Assembly: GCF_014493765.1 (NCBI RefSeq)
Contig: NZ_JACTVJ010000021.1
Span: forward strand, 40,447 to 104,446
Origin: Streptomyces polyasparticus
GTDB lineage: Bacteria; Actinomycetota; Actinomycetes; Streptomycetales; Streptomycetaceae
DNA: 64,000 bases
Direction of reading: 5' to 3'
Positions 42,205 through 51,235 of the stretch are shown piece after piece; the first letter of the stretch is position 1, and each line of letters begins with the position of its first letter. The position numbers and the translations under genes were made by a program. The notes under the pieces are model-generated. The model worked only from the letters and a program-made list of their open reading frames with translations. It searched no databases and had not been told where the DNA came from.

Positions 42205-44591
42205 TGCACGACATCATTAGCCCTGGCGGGATACCGCACTACACGGGCAATCTCACGGCGCTCGACGAGCACATCGGGAAACTGAAGCACGCCGCGCGCA
42301 GCGTCCGCGAGCACGGTGGAGACGTCGATACCCGCTTCCAGGGCCTGGACGCCTACTACAAGGCGCCCGAAGCCGGACAGTTGTTGATGTCCACCCAGCC
42401 GGTCCAGGAGACGTCGTCGTCGTTCGCCGACAGCCTGGAGACGGTCGCCTCGGCGCTGAGCGCCTACCGGGACGAAATCGGCCCGCTGGTCGTGAAGCTG
42501 GAGCAGCTGCGCGCCTCGGCCATCGGCTTCGTCCGTGAGGTGACCGGCGACAACGGCGAGATCCAGGACTTCTCGCGCGATCAGGCCACGGTCGACCGGC
42601 ACAACGGGCTGATCACGGCCGTGAACAACGCGATCGCGGCCTTCCAGAAGGCAGAGACCGAAGCCGCCAGCAAGATCACCGGTACGTTCGGCGGCACCCA
42701 GTGGGTGATCAACGACGGCAGCGGTGAGCAGAAGAACGCCTACGGCGCCACGGCCGACCTGCTCAACAAGGCCGAAGAACTGCCCTGGGGACGCCCGGCG
42801 CACCACTCGACGTGGCCCTTCCATCTCGACTACCACCTGAAGGACTTCGGCGAGGGCCTGATCTTCGACAACATCATCGGCTCCGCCGAGGGCCTGGTCA
42901 CCCTGCTCAGCCCCGGTGAGGAGGGCGATCAAGTACGCGAAGGACTCGGCAAGGCGGTCCTGGGCAGCGCCAGCCTGCTCGCCGACTTCATCACCGGCGA
43001 CAGCGACAAGAAGAACTCCGCCTGGGACAGCGACGCGTTCGAGGGCAACGAGGACACTGCGCGAGCCTTCGGCAAGTCGTTCCTCGCCTGGGACCAGTGG
43101 GAGGACCACCCCGGTCGTGCCGCATCGACCATCGTCTTCAACGCGCTGACCCTGGGCGCAGGACCAGCCGGTATCGCGGCCAAAGGCGGCGCGGCAGGCA
43201 AGGCCGGAGCCGGGGCGAGAGCCGCGGGCATCCTGGCCAAGACCGGCGAGCTCATCGACCCGATCGGCGCGGGCGCACGCGCGGTCGGCGCGGCAACGCG
43301 CAGCCTGCCCAAGATCGCCGACGTCGCGGCGCGCATCACCAGCTCCACGGCCGCGATCGCCACGCATACCCCCGAGATTCCGCACAGCGTGCTCAACCTC
43401 CCCGACGGATCCGGAGTGCGCGTCGAGAACGGCGAGTTCATCCCGAAGAACCCCGACGGCAGCCCCAACACGGCGCCCCCGGCCCGGGAGCCCTCGGCCG
43501 CGCAGCGAACCGAGCCAGTCGAGCCGCCGCGGCAGCGCGAACTCGTGGGTGCGGGCGCACTTGCGCCCGAAGGCGCAGCCCGGGCCAATGGGCTCGACGC
43601 GGGTGCGCAGGGAACCAACAGTCCTGGGGAGGCCCCGTCGCCTGGTGGACGCGCGGATGACCTCGCGGGAGGGCCATCGGCCAGCCACGACGCTCCCGGC
43701 GGAGGCGCCGACGGGCCCAGTGGTAGTGCGGGTGGCGGCCTCGATGGGGTTGGCCACGCCGACGGCTCGGGCGCCGGTCACGGAGACGGGGCCTCCCCAG
43801 GGCACACCGACTCGTCCTCGATTGGGCATGGTGACGGTCCAGGAGTGGGCGATGGCGGCGGAACTGCGGGCCCTGGCATTGGTGACGATGGCAGCAACGG
43901 GATCGTGCCGGGCGTCGAACCGAGCAGGTACGGCGTGGTACCTGACCAGGCTGCCCAGCCTCAGACAGGTCCGATGCGCGCTGAGCAGGAGGCGGAGATC
44001 GTCGCCGAGCTCGACCGGCTGAAATGGGAGCCAGGCGACAAGGATGCCCTGGTGCGGTCCTTGCGCAAGGACCCCTTCGGTGCCGGCGTCGCAGAGCACA
44101 TCGCCAAGGGGCACCTGCGCGAGGCCGAGAACTACAGCAAGATTCTGGAGAACGCGAAGAAGGGACCGAGTAGGAGCGACCCACTCGGCAGCGAAGTACC
44201 GGGCGTGTACGCGGCGATGAATATTGCTACGGAGCTGCAGGACCGTGGAGCCAGCCGCGTTGGGTTTGAACTCGGAGACAACACCACGGACTACGACCTC
44301 GACATCTATTCGCGAGACGCGGATGGGCAGATCGACTATGCCTACCAGCACAAGAACCTTCAGAGCGTCACAGGTGTCAAGAGGCACGCTGCGAAGTCGG
44401 CCGCGCAGCTGCTCTGGGAGCCGAAGCGTGCGGGTGTCGTGGTCATGGACGTGCACAATTCGATCTCGACCATGAAGCCCGGCCTCGTCAGCCTCATCGA
44501 GCGGCAAGTAGAATTGCAGGGAGTAACTTTCCTGCTGCGCTTTGAGGATGGAGCCATCACTGTTCCGCCCAATGGCTCCATTTACCCTTAA
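42201..44591 (+). CDS. Polymorphic toxin, type VII-type N-terminus, putative PD-(D/E)xK-like nuclease C-terminus
   Basis: 796 aa. Residues 1-190 are helical, WXG/LXG-like. A middle segment (about 310-390) is Ala/Gly-rich and hydrophobic, and a very Gly/His/Asp-rich low-complexity linker follows (about 440-600, repeats of GHGDG). The last 130 residues form a compact domain with ELGDNTTDYDLDIYS (D699, D701) and DYAYQHKNL (Q716, K718), then an AKSAAQLL helix. That D...QxK pattern fits the restriction-endonuclease-like fold common in contact-dependent toxins. The exchangeable C-terminus and the following small genes match the polymorphic toxin plan. The target (DNA or tRNA) cannot be told. Confidence 0.8.
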   Translation: MMHDIISPGGIPHYTGNLTALDEHIGKLKHAARSVREHGGDVDTRFQGLDAYYKAPEAGQLLMSTQPVQETSSSFADSLETVASALSAYRDEIGPLVVKLEQLRASAIGFVREVTGDNGEIQDFSRDQATVDRHNGLITAVNNAIAAFQKAETEAASKITGTFGGTQWVINDGSGEQKNAYGATADLLNKAEELPWGRPAHHSTWPFHLDYHLKDFGEGLIFDNIIGSAEGLVTLLSPGEEGDQVREGLGKAVLGSASLLADFITGDSDKKNSAWDSDAFEGNEDTARAFGKSFLAWDQWEDHPGRAASTIVFNALTLGAGPAGIAAKGGAAGKAGAGARAAGILAKTGELIDPIGAGARAVGAATRSLPKIADVAARITSSTAAIATHTPEIPHSVLNLPDGSGVRVENGEFIPKNPDGSPNTAPPAREPSAAQRTEPVEPPRQRELVGAGALAPEGAARANGLDAGAQGTNSPGEAPSPGGRADDLAGGPSASHDAPGGGADGPSGSAGGGLDGVGHADGSGAGHGDGASPGHTDSSSIGHGDGPGVGDGGGTAGPGIGDDGSNGIVPGVEPSRYGVVPDQAAQPQTGPMRAEQEAEIVAELDRLKWEPGDKDALVRSLRKDPFGAGVAEHIAKGHLREAENYSKILENAKKGPSRSDPLGSEVPGVYAAMNIATELQDRGASRVGFELGDNTTDYDLDIYSRDADGQIDYAYQHKNLQSVTGVKRHAAKSAAQLLWEPKRAGVVVMDVHNSISTMKPGLVSLIERQVELQGVTFLLRFEDGAITVPPNGSIYP

Positions 44592-44600
44592 GGAACTGCC

Positions 44601-45245
44601 ATGACTACCCTTTTGCGGGCTCCAAAGGAATGCGGCTCGTGGTTCTGGGACCTCGAGGAGACCGCCCCCACTGGTATCGCGTCCGCGCTGACTGTGGCGT
44701 CGAACATGGTGCGAGTTCTGCAGCGGCACGACCTGTTGACCCCGCGCAGGCTCGAGTACGACTGGTACATGTCCGGTTCTGGGCACACAGGCGTGAGGAG
44801 CACACTGCTCCTCTTCACCCCGCTCGACGATCACGAGCTGCCAGAGAAGGTTCTGGGAAGTCGCCCCGCGGCTTTCCCTTCGGCAGAGATTCAGGAAATC
44901 CGTGTAATCGGATCCGGCGAGTGGATTGATGCCGATGGTGTCCTGCGCACAGAGCCGCAGTTGGTAGACCTCTCGGTAACGACCGATGAGTTCGGCCCCA
45001 TGGCCTCGGTGTCCGTGCATCACGATGTCTGGAACTGGTTCGATTTCACAGGGAACCCGCATCCTCAAGTGCAGCGCAAGAATGCGCCGCGGCTTGCAGA
45101 GGCCCTGGCGGAACTGAACTCACTGCTCGGTGTTGAGGCAGACCCCGGCGAATCGACCTACTTCGGAAGTGCTGTTGGCCTCGGCGTCAGCACGCCCGAT
45201 GCTGACGAGAATGGCCTCGGGCCAAACTTGACCGACAAGCTGTAG
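44601..45245 (+). CDS. Probable immunity protein for the preceding toxin
   Basis: 214 aa, acidic, no signal peptide. It starts 10 bp after the toxin stop, behind AAGGAACTGCC. A WFWDLEETAPTG region, HHDVWNWFDF and LAEALAELNSLLGVE are visible, but no family is recognised. Position directly after the toxin domain is the main evidence for immunity function. Base composition is slightly AT-richer than the toxin N-terminal part, as usual for swapped toxin/immunity cassettes. Confidence 0.65.
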   Translation: MTTLLRAPKECGSWFWDLEETAPTGIASALTVASNMVRVLQRHDLLTPRRLEYDWYMSGSGHTGVRSTLLLFTPLDDHELPEKVLGSRPAAFPSAEIQEIRVIGSGEWIDADGVLRTEPQLVDLSVTTDEFGPMASVSVHHDVWNWFDFTGNPHPQVQRKNAPRLAEALAELNSLLGVEADPGESTYFGSAVGLGVSTPDADENGLGPNLTDKL

Positions 45246-45689
45246 GTGAACGCGTTCACAGGGGTGCCTGGCTGGGAGACGCTATACGACAGGGAGGTCA
45301 CCCTCGTATCTGCAGGCGAGGGGGTGGCGGTTGGCCGGCTCACCGGTCGATGGGCGGGTGTCTCCTACTCAGTTCGCATCGAGTACCGCGGCGAGGGCTC
45401 GGAGCACACGTCGTCCGACTTCTTCACGGCGCTCGCCAGGGTGCGCGACGACCTGCAGCGTGAGGGCCTCAAGCCAGCCGTTCAGGGGGCTTGCCGAGAC
45501 GTGTACCCAAGCAGGATGGCGCTGGAAATGGGCGGCGGGCGCCGGGCCTACCGGTGGCCAACTGAGGGGCGCCCGGCGATCGTGGACATCTTCGCTGCGG
45601 TTCCCGAAGCCGACTATGACCAGCTGGCCACTACGTCAGAACAGAGTGACCTCAACGACGAGCGGAGAAGGCGCAGAAATGAGCGATGA
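45246..45689 (+). CDS. Small protein of the toxin locus, possible second immunity protein
   Basis: 147 aa, starting with GTG immediately after the previous stop. It contains RLTGRWAGVSYSVRIEYRGE, then SSDFFTALARVRDDLQREGL and GGGRRAYRWPTEGR. The tail is highly basic and acidic (NDERRRRRNER). No family is recognised. Tight coupling to the immunity gene suggests either a second immunity protein or a small accessory subunit. Confidence 0.6.
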   Translation: MNAFTGVPGWETLYDREVTLVSAGEGVAVGRLTGRWAGVSYSVRIEYRGEGSEHTSSDFFTALARVRDDLQREGLKPAVQGACRDVYPSRMALEMGGGRRAYRWPTEGRPAIVDIFAAVPEADYDQLATTSEQSDLNDERRRRRNER

Positions 45690-45716
45690 GCAGGTTCTGC
45701 TGTCGGAGAGACACCG

Positions 45717-47108
45717 ATGACCCAGGACGTCATCGCCCTCACACCGCATATGCCGGACACCGAGACGCTGCTGGCCGGCCTGTTCGCCGGCGGCCCTGAG
45801 CTGCGTCTGGGGCAGGCAGCGGGCGGAGCCGTCGCGCAGTTGTGTGCTGCGGACGGACGCGCTCTCGTGTCGATTGAGGCACCGCTCTACGTACAAGTGC
45901 CAGGCGAGGCGCAGAGGTTGCTCGGCACTCGAGCCGAGAGCCCGCTGTGGTGGACCGAGGCCCGAGCAACCACGAGCGTGCCGGAAGCCGCGCGGCTCGC
46001 TGGATCCATCGCGGGGAGACTGAAGTCCGTATTGGGCGGGGAGACCTGGCCGCCGGAGACAGAGCACACAGAGGTCGTCACGGTCGACGAGGTCGAATCC
46101 TCCAGTGGTGAGGAGGCCCTGATAGGGGTGGACATCCTGACCGACAAGGCGGCCGTGGTCATTCAGGACAGGCCGCTCATTCCTGCGATGACCTGGCTCG
46201 TCGACCTTCTGCGCACTGCCGCCGAATCGGGCCGGAAGCTGCAGCTCGTCACACCGCCCGGAGCCCGGCTCACTTTTCCGATGCGCAGCGTCCTGCAGCG
46301 CATGGGCGCTAGCTGGGTCGTCCGCGACGCCCAATGCGGCTACTACGACGGGCTCGACGGCGCTGTACTGCAGTGGCAAGACGGGCAGTTCGCCGTTGCC
46401 GACGGAGAGCCCGAAACCGCCGATGCCTTCACGGTGGCGGCCCCGGGCGGCAGCGACCACCAGCTACTGCTCTCCGTACGCACCATTCAGCCTGCCACCG
46501 GCGAACTCGTTCTCGGTGGAGGGTTGGAGACCGCCTGGAAGGTGCTGGCCGGCGGGCTACCCGCAGGCTGGTCCCCATCGGAACCTCTAACGCAGCCGTG
46601 GTCACCGCGACAGCTCACCGAAGTGGCTCGTCGTCGCGCTCAACAGGGGGTGCCTACATGGCTCGTGGTCATCGGCAGCCCAGAACAGCCGTCCATCGCC
46701 ACCGTCCACGTCACGCACACACCGGCCGGAATCGAGGAGCGCTTCACCCTCGCCGTCGGGTACACATCCGACCAGACGCCGCCCCTGGAGCTACTGGCCG
46801 AGCTGGCCGAGAGCCTCGCAACACGGCATCACCTTGCCACAATGCTTTGTCAGCTCCGCCGTGCCCGCGCCGACCTGACGACACCAGCACACCGCGAGGA
46901 GCTCCCTCTGCCGGTCTCTTTCACCCTGGGGCCGCAGGCGGTGCGTGACATCGGCCTGGATCAGGCGCGTCAGCTCTCCAACGGCTTTTCCCCGGCCGAA
47001 CTGGGACCAGCCGTAAGCCCGGCGCTGCACTTCACGGTCGGCGACGGAACGGACGCCGCGGCATGGGACCGGCTTCAGGAACTCAACCGGTGTCTCAAAG
47101 CCGGGTAG
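45717..47108 (+). CDS. DUF6177-like protein of type VII loci
   Basis: 463 aa. The N-terminus TQDVIALTPHMPDTETLLAG and VSIEAPLYVQVPGEAQRLLG match my recollection of DUF6177, a family found in Streptomyces type VII/toxin loci; its function is unknown. WWTEARATTSVPEAARLAGS and a later VVRDAQCGYYDGLDGAVLQW are also present. It closes the rightward operon and converges with terminase across a 46-bp gap. Confidence 0.7.
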   Translation: MTQDVIALTPHMPDTETLLAGLFAGGPELRLGQAAGGAVAQLCAADGRALVSIEAPLYVQVPGEAQRLLGTRAESPLWWTEARATTSVPEAARLAGSIAGRLKSVLGGETWPPETEHTEVVTVDEVESSSGEEALIGVDILTDKAAVVIQDRPLIPAMTWLVDLLRTAAESGRKLQLVTPPGARLTFPMRSVLQRMGASWVVRDAQCGYYDGLDGAVLQWQDGQFAVADGEPETADAFTVAAPGGSDHQLLLSVRTIQPATGELVLGGGLETAWKVLAGGLPAGWSPSEPLTQPWSPRQLTEVARRRAQQGVPTWLVVIGSPEQPSIATVHVTHTPAGIEERFTLAVGYTSDQTPPLELLAELAESLATRHHLATMLCQLRRARADLTTPAHREELPLPVSFTLGPQAVRDIGLDQARQLSNGFSPAELGPAVSPALHFTVGDGTDAAAWDRLQELNRCLKAG

Positions 47109-47154
47109 TTCCGCAAATTGGATGATCAGCGGGTGGCTGCGCTCGGCGGTGAGC

Positions 47155-48627
47155 TCAACGACGCCCCGCCAGCCGCCCATCCGTCGGCCGCGACGGAACA
47201 CCCGGTACCGACGAGTCCAGGAACAGATCCGTCAGCGCCCACACCGCCGAGTCGAGCAAGTCCGGTGACTTCTCCGCATGGTCGCTCGTTCCCACGTACG
47301 TCGTCATCTGCTCCTCCAGCAGCGCGTACGTACGGGGCGGACCGACGTGGCTGACACGCGACTGCTCGTACAGCATCGCGACGGGAGCGGCGCGGGCCCG
47401 CTTGTTGCGGGTCGCGTGGACGATGCGCCACTGGACCGTCGGGTCGACCTCGGTGAGGAGCGCCGGGAGGTACTCGCCGCCGTTGTTGGCCTCGATGACG
47501 ACGCAGTCGGCTTGGTGCTCGTGGAACAAGGCGGCAGCGCGGCACATGGCCGCGGTGGGCGTGTAGCGATCCTGCTCGGTGTGCAGGAGGTAGCCGCGGG
47601 GACGGCGGTCGCCGTACATCTGCTCCAGCGGGTAGGAGCGGCCGGCCACCGTAAACGCCGTGAAGTCCGCGTCCTCGGCGGTCGTGACGGCAGGATCCAC
47701 GGAGAGCACCACGCGGTCGAGCGGCGGGATCGCGGGCGGGGCAACACGAAACCCCTCGACCTCGAACATCCACTGCTTCCACAGGGCGCCCTCGACATCT
47801 TCGAGCAGCACGCCGTCGAGCTCCTGCCGTCCGAGACGTGTGCTGCCGTACTCGGAGTCGAGTTCGGCGAGTGCGGCGGCGGAGAGGTTGGCGCGGTTGT
47901 CCTCGGTGCGGCCCGTGGTGAGGATGACGCCAGGGCGCTGAGCCGTGGACGTGCGGCCGCGCTCGACCAGGCGGCGGATGTGGGGGAGTGGCTTGGGGGT
48001 GGTGGAGATGACCACCTGCGGGCTCGGTGCCTCGCGCAGGCAGAACCAGAGCATGTCGTATACGGATTGGGCGGTGTGCCGGTTCCAGGCGGCGTACTCG
48101 TCGAGCCAGCCCTTGTCGAAGGCGAAGCCGCGGAGGTTGTCCGGTGTCTCGGCGCCGAAGCCGTAGATCGCGGAGCCGTTCTTCAGGCGGAGGGTCGTCA
48201 GGCCGTTGCCCGGGCTGTAGCGGCGGATGTCCTCGGGAGGGATGACCGCCAGCAACCCGGACTTGGGGGACTCGAAGCAGATCTCCTTGACCAGGGTCGC
48301 GTTCTTCGCGACGACTGCGATCATCGTGCCTGGGGTGGTGGCCCACGAACGTACGGCCTCGGCGGCCGACTTCGTCTTGCCCCAGCCACGGCCCGTCAGC
48401 ATCATCCAGGCCGTCCAGTCCCCGTCGGGAAGTCGCTGGGCAGCGCGGGCGTGGTGGTGGAGCCAGCCCTCGTGGGGGAGGCCGTCGCAGCCGTGGTGGT
48501 CGCAGGACCACCGACGAGCTGCCCGAGCGTCGGTCTCCAGGAGTGCGGTGACCTCGGCCTGTAGCTGGGCGTCTGAGAGAGCGGCCGGCTGCGGCAGATC
48601 AGGGAACGCGCGCCTGGAGTCGGTCAC
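47155..48627 (-). CDS. Terminase large subunit
   Basis: 490 aa from GTG 48627, overlapping the small-subunit stop by 4 nt. The ATPase domain has Walker A-like MLTGRGWGKTKSAAEAV and a DEYAAWN-type Walker B (WLDEYAAW). The C-terminal RNase-H-like nuclease domain shows VVLSVDPAVTTAEDADFTAF (first Asp) and ADCVVIEANNGGEYLP, with a later acidic PDLLDSAVWALTDLF. It cuts and pumps DNA into the capsid. It is intact, so packaging potential remains. Confidence 0.9.
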   Translation of the reverse strand: MTDSRRAFPDLPQPAALSDAQLQAEVTALLETDARAARRWSCDHHGCDGLPHEGWLHHHARAAQRLPDGDWTAWMMLTGRGWGKTKSAAEAVRSWATTPGTMIAVVAKNATLVKEICFESPKSGLLAVIPPEDIRRYSPGNGLTTLRLKNGSAIYGFGAETPDNLRGFAFDKGWLDEYAAWNRHTAQSVYDMLWFCLREAPSPQVVISTTPKPLPHIRRLVERGRTSTAQRPGVILTTGRTEDNRANLSAAALAELDSEYGSTRLGRQELDGVLLEDVEGALWKQWMFEVEGFRVAPPAIPPLDRVVLSVDPAVTTAEDADFTAFTVAGRSYPLEQMYGDRRPRGYLLHTEQDRYTPTAAMCRAAALFHEHQADCVVIEANNGGEYLPALLTEVDPTVQWRIVHATRNKRARAAPVAMLYEQSRVSHVGPPRTYALLEEQMTTYVGTSDHAEKSPDLLDSAVWALTDLFLDSSVPGVPSRPTDGRLAGRR

Positions 48628-49169
48628 TGAGCTTCGCCGTCCAAGGTGCCGATACGGGCTTCCAGCTCGCGGCGGAGGTGTTCCATGCGGGCCCGTCGCT
48701 CCTCGTCCGTCAGTCCGGTCACATCCGTCTCGTCGGCGGTCGAGGGGGCGTGCGCGGCGGCCTCGGCGAGGTCGATCCCGTATGCCTGACGTTCGATACG
48801 TACGGTGACCTCCAGCCAGCGGATGACGTCGGATGGCGTGAGGCGGGCCGGGTCGAACTGCTGCAGCTGGGCGACGAGCTTGGCCTGTGCGGCGGAGGCC
48901 AGTCGGGCATGGCGGCGGGCGACTTCGCGGGCAGCCTGCAGGCGTTCGCCGCGCCAGAGGCGATCCTGCTCGCGATCCCATGCCTCGGCCCGCTGTACCC
49001 ACCTGTGCGCCGCTGACCAGCGCTCGATCAGGCTGCGGGCCTTGTGGAGCATCCCGGTGACCTTGCTGATGCTCCGGGACAGACCGAGGTCGCGGTAGCA
49101 GGCAAACGCCTCCCACGCGGCGGCCGACTCACCCGGCTGCCGCTCCCACTCCTCGGCCCGTTCCGTCAT
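48624..49169 (-). CDS. Terminase small subunit
   Basis: 181 aa. An N-terminal homing/HTH-like region, MTERAEEWERQPGESAAAWE, then AFACYRDLGLSRSISKV, is typical of a DNA-recognition small terminase; it is followed by long helices (ERWSAAHRWVQRAEAWDREQ; LQAAREVARRHARLASAAQ) for oligomerisation. It selects the packaging site for the large subunit, whose start overlaps its stop. Confidence 0.8.
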   Translation of the reverse strand: MTERAEEWERQPGESAAAWEAFACYRDLGLSRSISKVTGMLHKARSLIERWSAAHRWVQRAEAWDREQDRLWRGERLQAAREVARRHARLASAAQAKLVAQLQQFDPARLTPSDVIRWLEVTVRIERQAYGIDLAEAAAHAPSTADETDVTGLTDEERRARMEHLRRELEARIGTLDGEAQ

Positions 49170-49238
49170 GACCAGTAGCCGCTCCTACCTTCCGCCCTCC
49201 ATCAAGTCGTCTGTCTGTTCCGTCCGTTGGCAGGCCGG

Positions 49239-49418
49239 TCATTCCGAGGTCTGCAGAGCCGGGTCCAGGAGGCCGAGCTGATCAAGCAGGGTCCGCAGGT
49301 CCTCGTGTCCGTCCGCGCGGGACGCGACGTACAAGGAGGCTCGCCGCCGAACCTCGGTTGGCAGTGGTGTCACGGACAGCGTCCGCTGCCAGTTCGCGTT
49401 GTCCTTCGCGAGGTTCAA
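49239..49418 (-). CDS. Small 59-aa phage protein with TTG start
   Basis: The TTG at 49418 overlaps the stop of the preceding gene (TTGA). Sequence: NLAKDNANWQRTLSVTPLPT, then EVRRRASLYVASRADGHEDL to QTSE. The coupling overlap and coherent helical protein support it, although it is short. A sequence of this kind, encoded next to terminase, is common in actinophages; the function is unknown. Confidence 0.55.
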   Translation of the reverse strand: MNLAKDNANWQRTLSVTPLPTEVRRRASLYVASRADGHEDLRTLLDQLGLLDPALQTSE

Positions 49419-49630
49419 GGGGCGGGCTCCTCCTTCGCGGCCAGCATCAAGTCCTCTGGTTCCAGACGTCCTTCGAGGAGTCCTGCGAGCTGGTCGGCCA
49501 AGCGGAACGGCTCGTCGGCCAAGTGCTCGGTCAGGGCACGTGCCAGCCGGGCCCCTGCGCGATGCACGGTGACCAAATGGTCGATCTCGGCGTGCAGGCG
49601 GTTGAGCTCCTCGGCATACGGACTGCTCAT
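49415..49630 (-). CDS. Small helical phage protein
   Basis: 71 aa: MSSPYAEELNRLHAEIDHLV, then LARALTEHLADEP and LAGLLEGRLEPEDL. Amphipathic helices; no family. It overlaps the VRR-NUC gene stop by 4 nt and the next TTG, so it belongs to the same leftward operon. Confidence 0.6.
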   Translation of the reverse strand: MSSPYAEELNRLHAEIDHLVTVHRAGARLARALTEHLADEPFRLADQLAGLLEGRLEPEDLMLAAKEEPAP

Positions 49631-50088
49631 GCCGGCCTCCGGAAGTTCGGCGGCAGGACGGCACGCTGACGTGCAGGGCCGAGAACGCGAAGGACCGTGT
49701 GGAGATCACAGGGCCGCCACAGTGCGACCTCGAAACCGGAGTCGGAAAGATGGGTCAGCCACACCCGCTGTGCAGGCCGGATGCGACCGCTGTCGGTCTT
49801 GAACTCGACGAAGAGGGTGCGGCGTTGGTCAGCGTGCCCGAACACCTCGTCAGGCCAGCCGGCGTCGGAGCGGCGCGAGTCAGCCGTGTGGTACTGCAGC
49901 TGCCATCCGTACCGGGTGGCTATCTCGCGCACCTGGCGGCGCCACTGCTCCTCGCTCGCACCACGTGCACGATCCCCTGACGCGGCTTCGCGAGGGAAGC
50001 GCTCGGCTTCGAGCCGGTCGAGAGGGCCGTACCGCTCCTTGAGGAGCTTGGCGTACAGCAGCTGTTCCGCGCGCACGGCCGCATTCAT
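49627..50088 (-). CDS. VRR-NUC domain nuclease
   Basis: 153 aa from ATG 50088. The C-terminal half has GWPDEVFGHADQRRTLFVEF, then KTDSGRIRPAQRVWLTHL, the D...ExK pattern plus a following Gln of the VRR-NUC restriction-endonuclease-like fold. Phage VRR-NUC proteins act as Holliday-junction or packaging-associated nucleases. The N-terminal helix is a phage-type adaptor. The gene overlaps neighbours by 4 nt on both sides. Confidence 0.8.
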   Translation of the reverse strand: MNAAVRAEQLLYAKLLKERYGPLDRLEAERFPREAASGDRARGASEEQWRRQVREIATRYGWQLQYHTADSRRSDAGWPDEVFGHADQRRTLFVEFKTDSGRIRPAQRVWLTHLSDSGFEVALWRPCDLHTVLRVLGPARQRAVLPPNFRRPA

Positions 50089-50330
50089 ACGTCGGCCTCC
50101 ACACGGCTTCCGTCGTGGCGGTACAGCAGGCGATAGCCCGTACTCGTAGGCCGCATCCGCTCCAGCAGGATCCGCACCGTATGACCGATGCGACCGCCAG
50201 GAGCAGGTGACGTCAGGACGACGCACTGTGCGTGCCGGGAGGAGACGGCCCGTACCTGCAAGGAGCGACCTACGTACGGCTTGTGGTTGTCGACCCAGAT
50301 CTGGCCAGGCCGAACGTCGGGGAGCGTCAT
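50085..50330 (-). CDS. Small phage protein of unknown function
   Basis: 81 aa from ATG 50330. MTLPDVRPGQIWVDNHKPYV, then LQVRAVSSRHAQCVVLTSPA suggests a small beta-barrel-like protein (RPGQIW pattern seen in many actinobacterial proteins of unknown role). It overlaps the ParB-like gene by 4 nt (ATGA), which supports the start over the longer reading. Confidence 0.6.
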   Translation of the reverse strand: MTLPDVRPGQIWVDNHKPYVGRSLQVRAVSSRHAQCVVLTSPAPGGRIGHTVRILLERMRPTSTGYRLLYRHDGSRVEADV

Positions 50331-51235
50331 GTGGCCGCTCCGGCGAGGTAGTCGGCAGCCCACAGCTCCAGAGCATGCCACCGCTGCCCGGCCTCGATCT
50401 CCCCGTCCCGCTCCATGCGGTCGATGGCCCGCTGAACGACCGCGGCGGCATCGGCCGGCATGGTGCGCGTCGCGAGCACCGTCTCGATGGGCGCGCTGCC
50501 CTTCCGTGCAGCCAGCTGCTCGTCGGGGTCGTACCAGCCCTCGGCCAGCTCACCGAGGTGTCGCTCGACGACGGCCAGAAGGATCGCGAACGCGGCCGCC
50601 ACGTTGCCGATGTTGTGCGCGCCCTTCACCGAGTCCAGGGTGTCCAGGACCCCTTCGTACTGCTCGATCCTGGCCAGCCACCGGGCATCAGCGGACGCCG
50701 TCTTGCGTGCGGCCTCCAGGGCCTGCTCGGCGGCGGCCTTCTCCTCCGGCAGGAACACGATCTGTACGGTCGCGAAGTCCAGGTTGGCCTCGGCCAGACT
50801 CGGCACGCTGACGTCTTCGAGGAGCTCCAGCGTCTTGTCGTCCAGCCCGGAGTACAGCCGCAGCGAGACGTCCTCGAGTTCGTCGTACAGGGCCTTGAGG
50901 GTGGCCGGGTCGTCCTCGCCCGTGATCGCGTTGTGTGACAGCTGAAGCGCGATCTGCCGCTGCCGGGGCAGCGGCTCCGCGATCTCCATCCACCAGATTC
51001 GGTCCAGGCCGGCCTCGATGGCGGCCTTCGTGCGGTGGTTGCCTGACAGGACGATGCGCCGACCGGAGTCGGCGTCGTTCCACACCAAGGGCGTGGAGGT
51101 CAGGCTCCCGTCCTCACGGATGTTGGCGACGAGCCGCTGGAACTGCTCGTGCCGCATGAACCGCGCGTTCACATCCAGGAGCGTCAGCTCACGCGGATCG
51201 CCCTCGACCATGCTCGGTTGGAGCGCCTCACTCAC
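50327..51235 (-). CDS. ParB-like nuclease-domain protein
   Basis: 302 aa from GTG 51235 (overlaps the previous stop). The ParB N-terminal fold is recognisable: LTLLDVNARFMRHEQFQRLV, then GRRIVLSGNHRTKAAIEAGL, where NHR takes the place of the GERR motif, and LSHNAITGEDDPATLKALY. Its helical C-terminal half lacks a clear HTH. Phage proteins of this kind sit beside DNA-modification genes; a role as a nuclease or regulator is possible. It is distinct from the true ParB at 53807. Confidence 0.75.
   Translation of the reverse strand: MSEALQPSMVEGDPRELTLLDVNARFMRHEQFQRLVANIREDGSLTSTPLVWNDADSGRRIVLSGNHRTKAAIEAGLDRIWWMEIAEPLPRQRQIALQLSHNAITGEDDPATLKALYDELEDVSLRLYSGLDDKTLELLEDVSVPSLAEANLDFATVQIVFLPEEKAAAEQALEAARKTASADARWLARIEQYEGVLDTLDSVKGAHNIGNVAAAFAILLAVVERHLGELAEGWYDPDEQLAARKGSAPIETVLATRTMPADAAAVVQRAIDRMERDGEIEAGQRWHALELWAADYLAGAAT

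Noticed and set aside
42096-45068. 990-codon minus-strand open frame opposite the toxin gene
   Set aside because: It opposes the toxin and immunity genes, which have proper ribosome sites, overlaps and domain logic; the antisense protein looks compositionally random.
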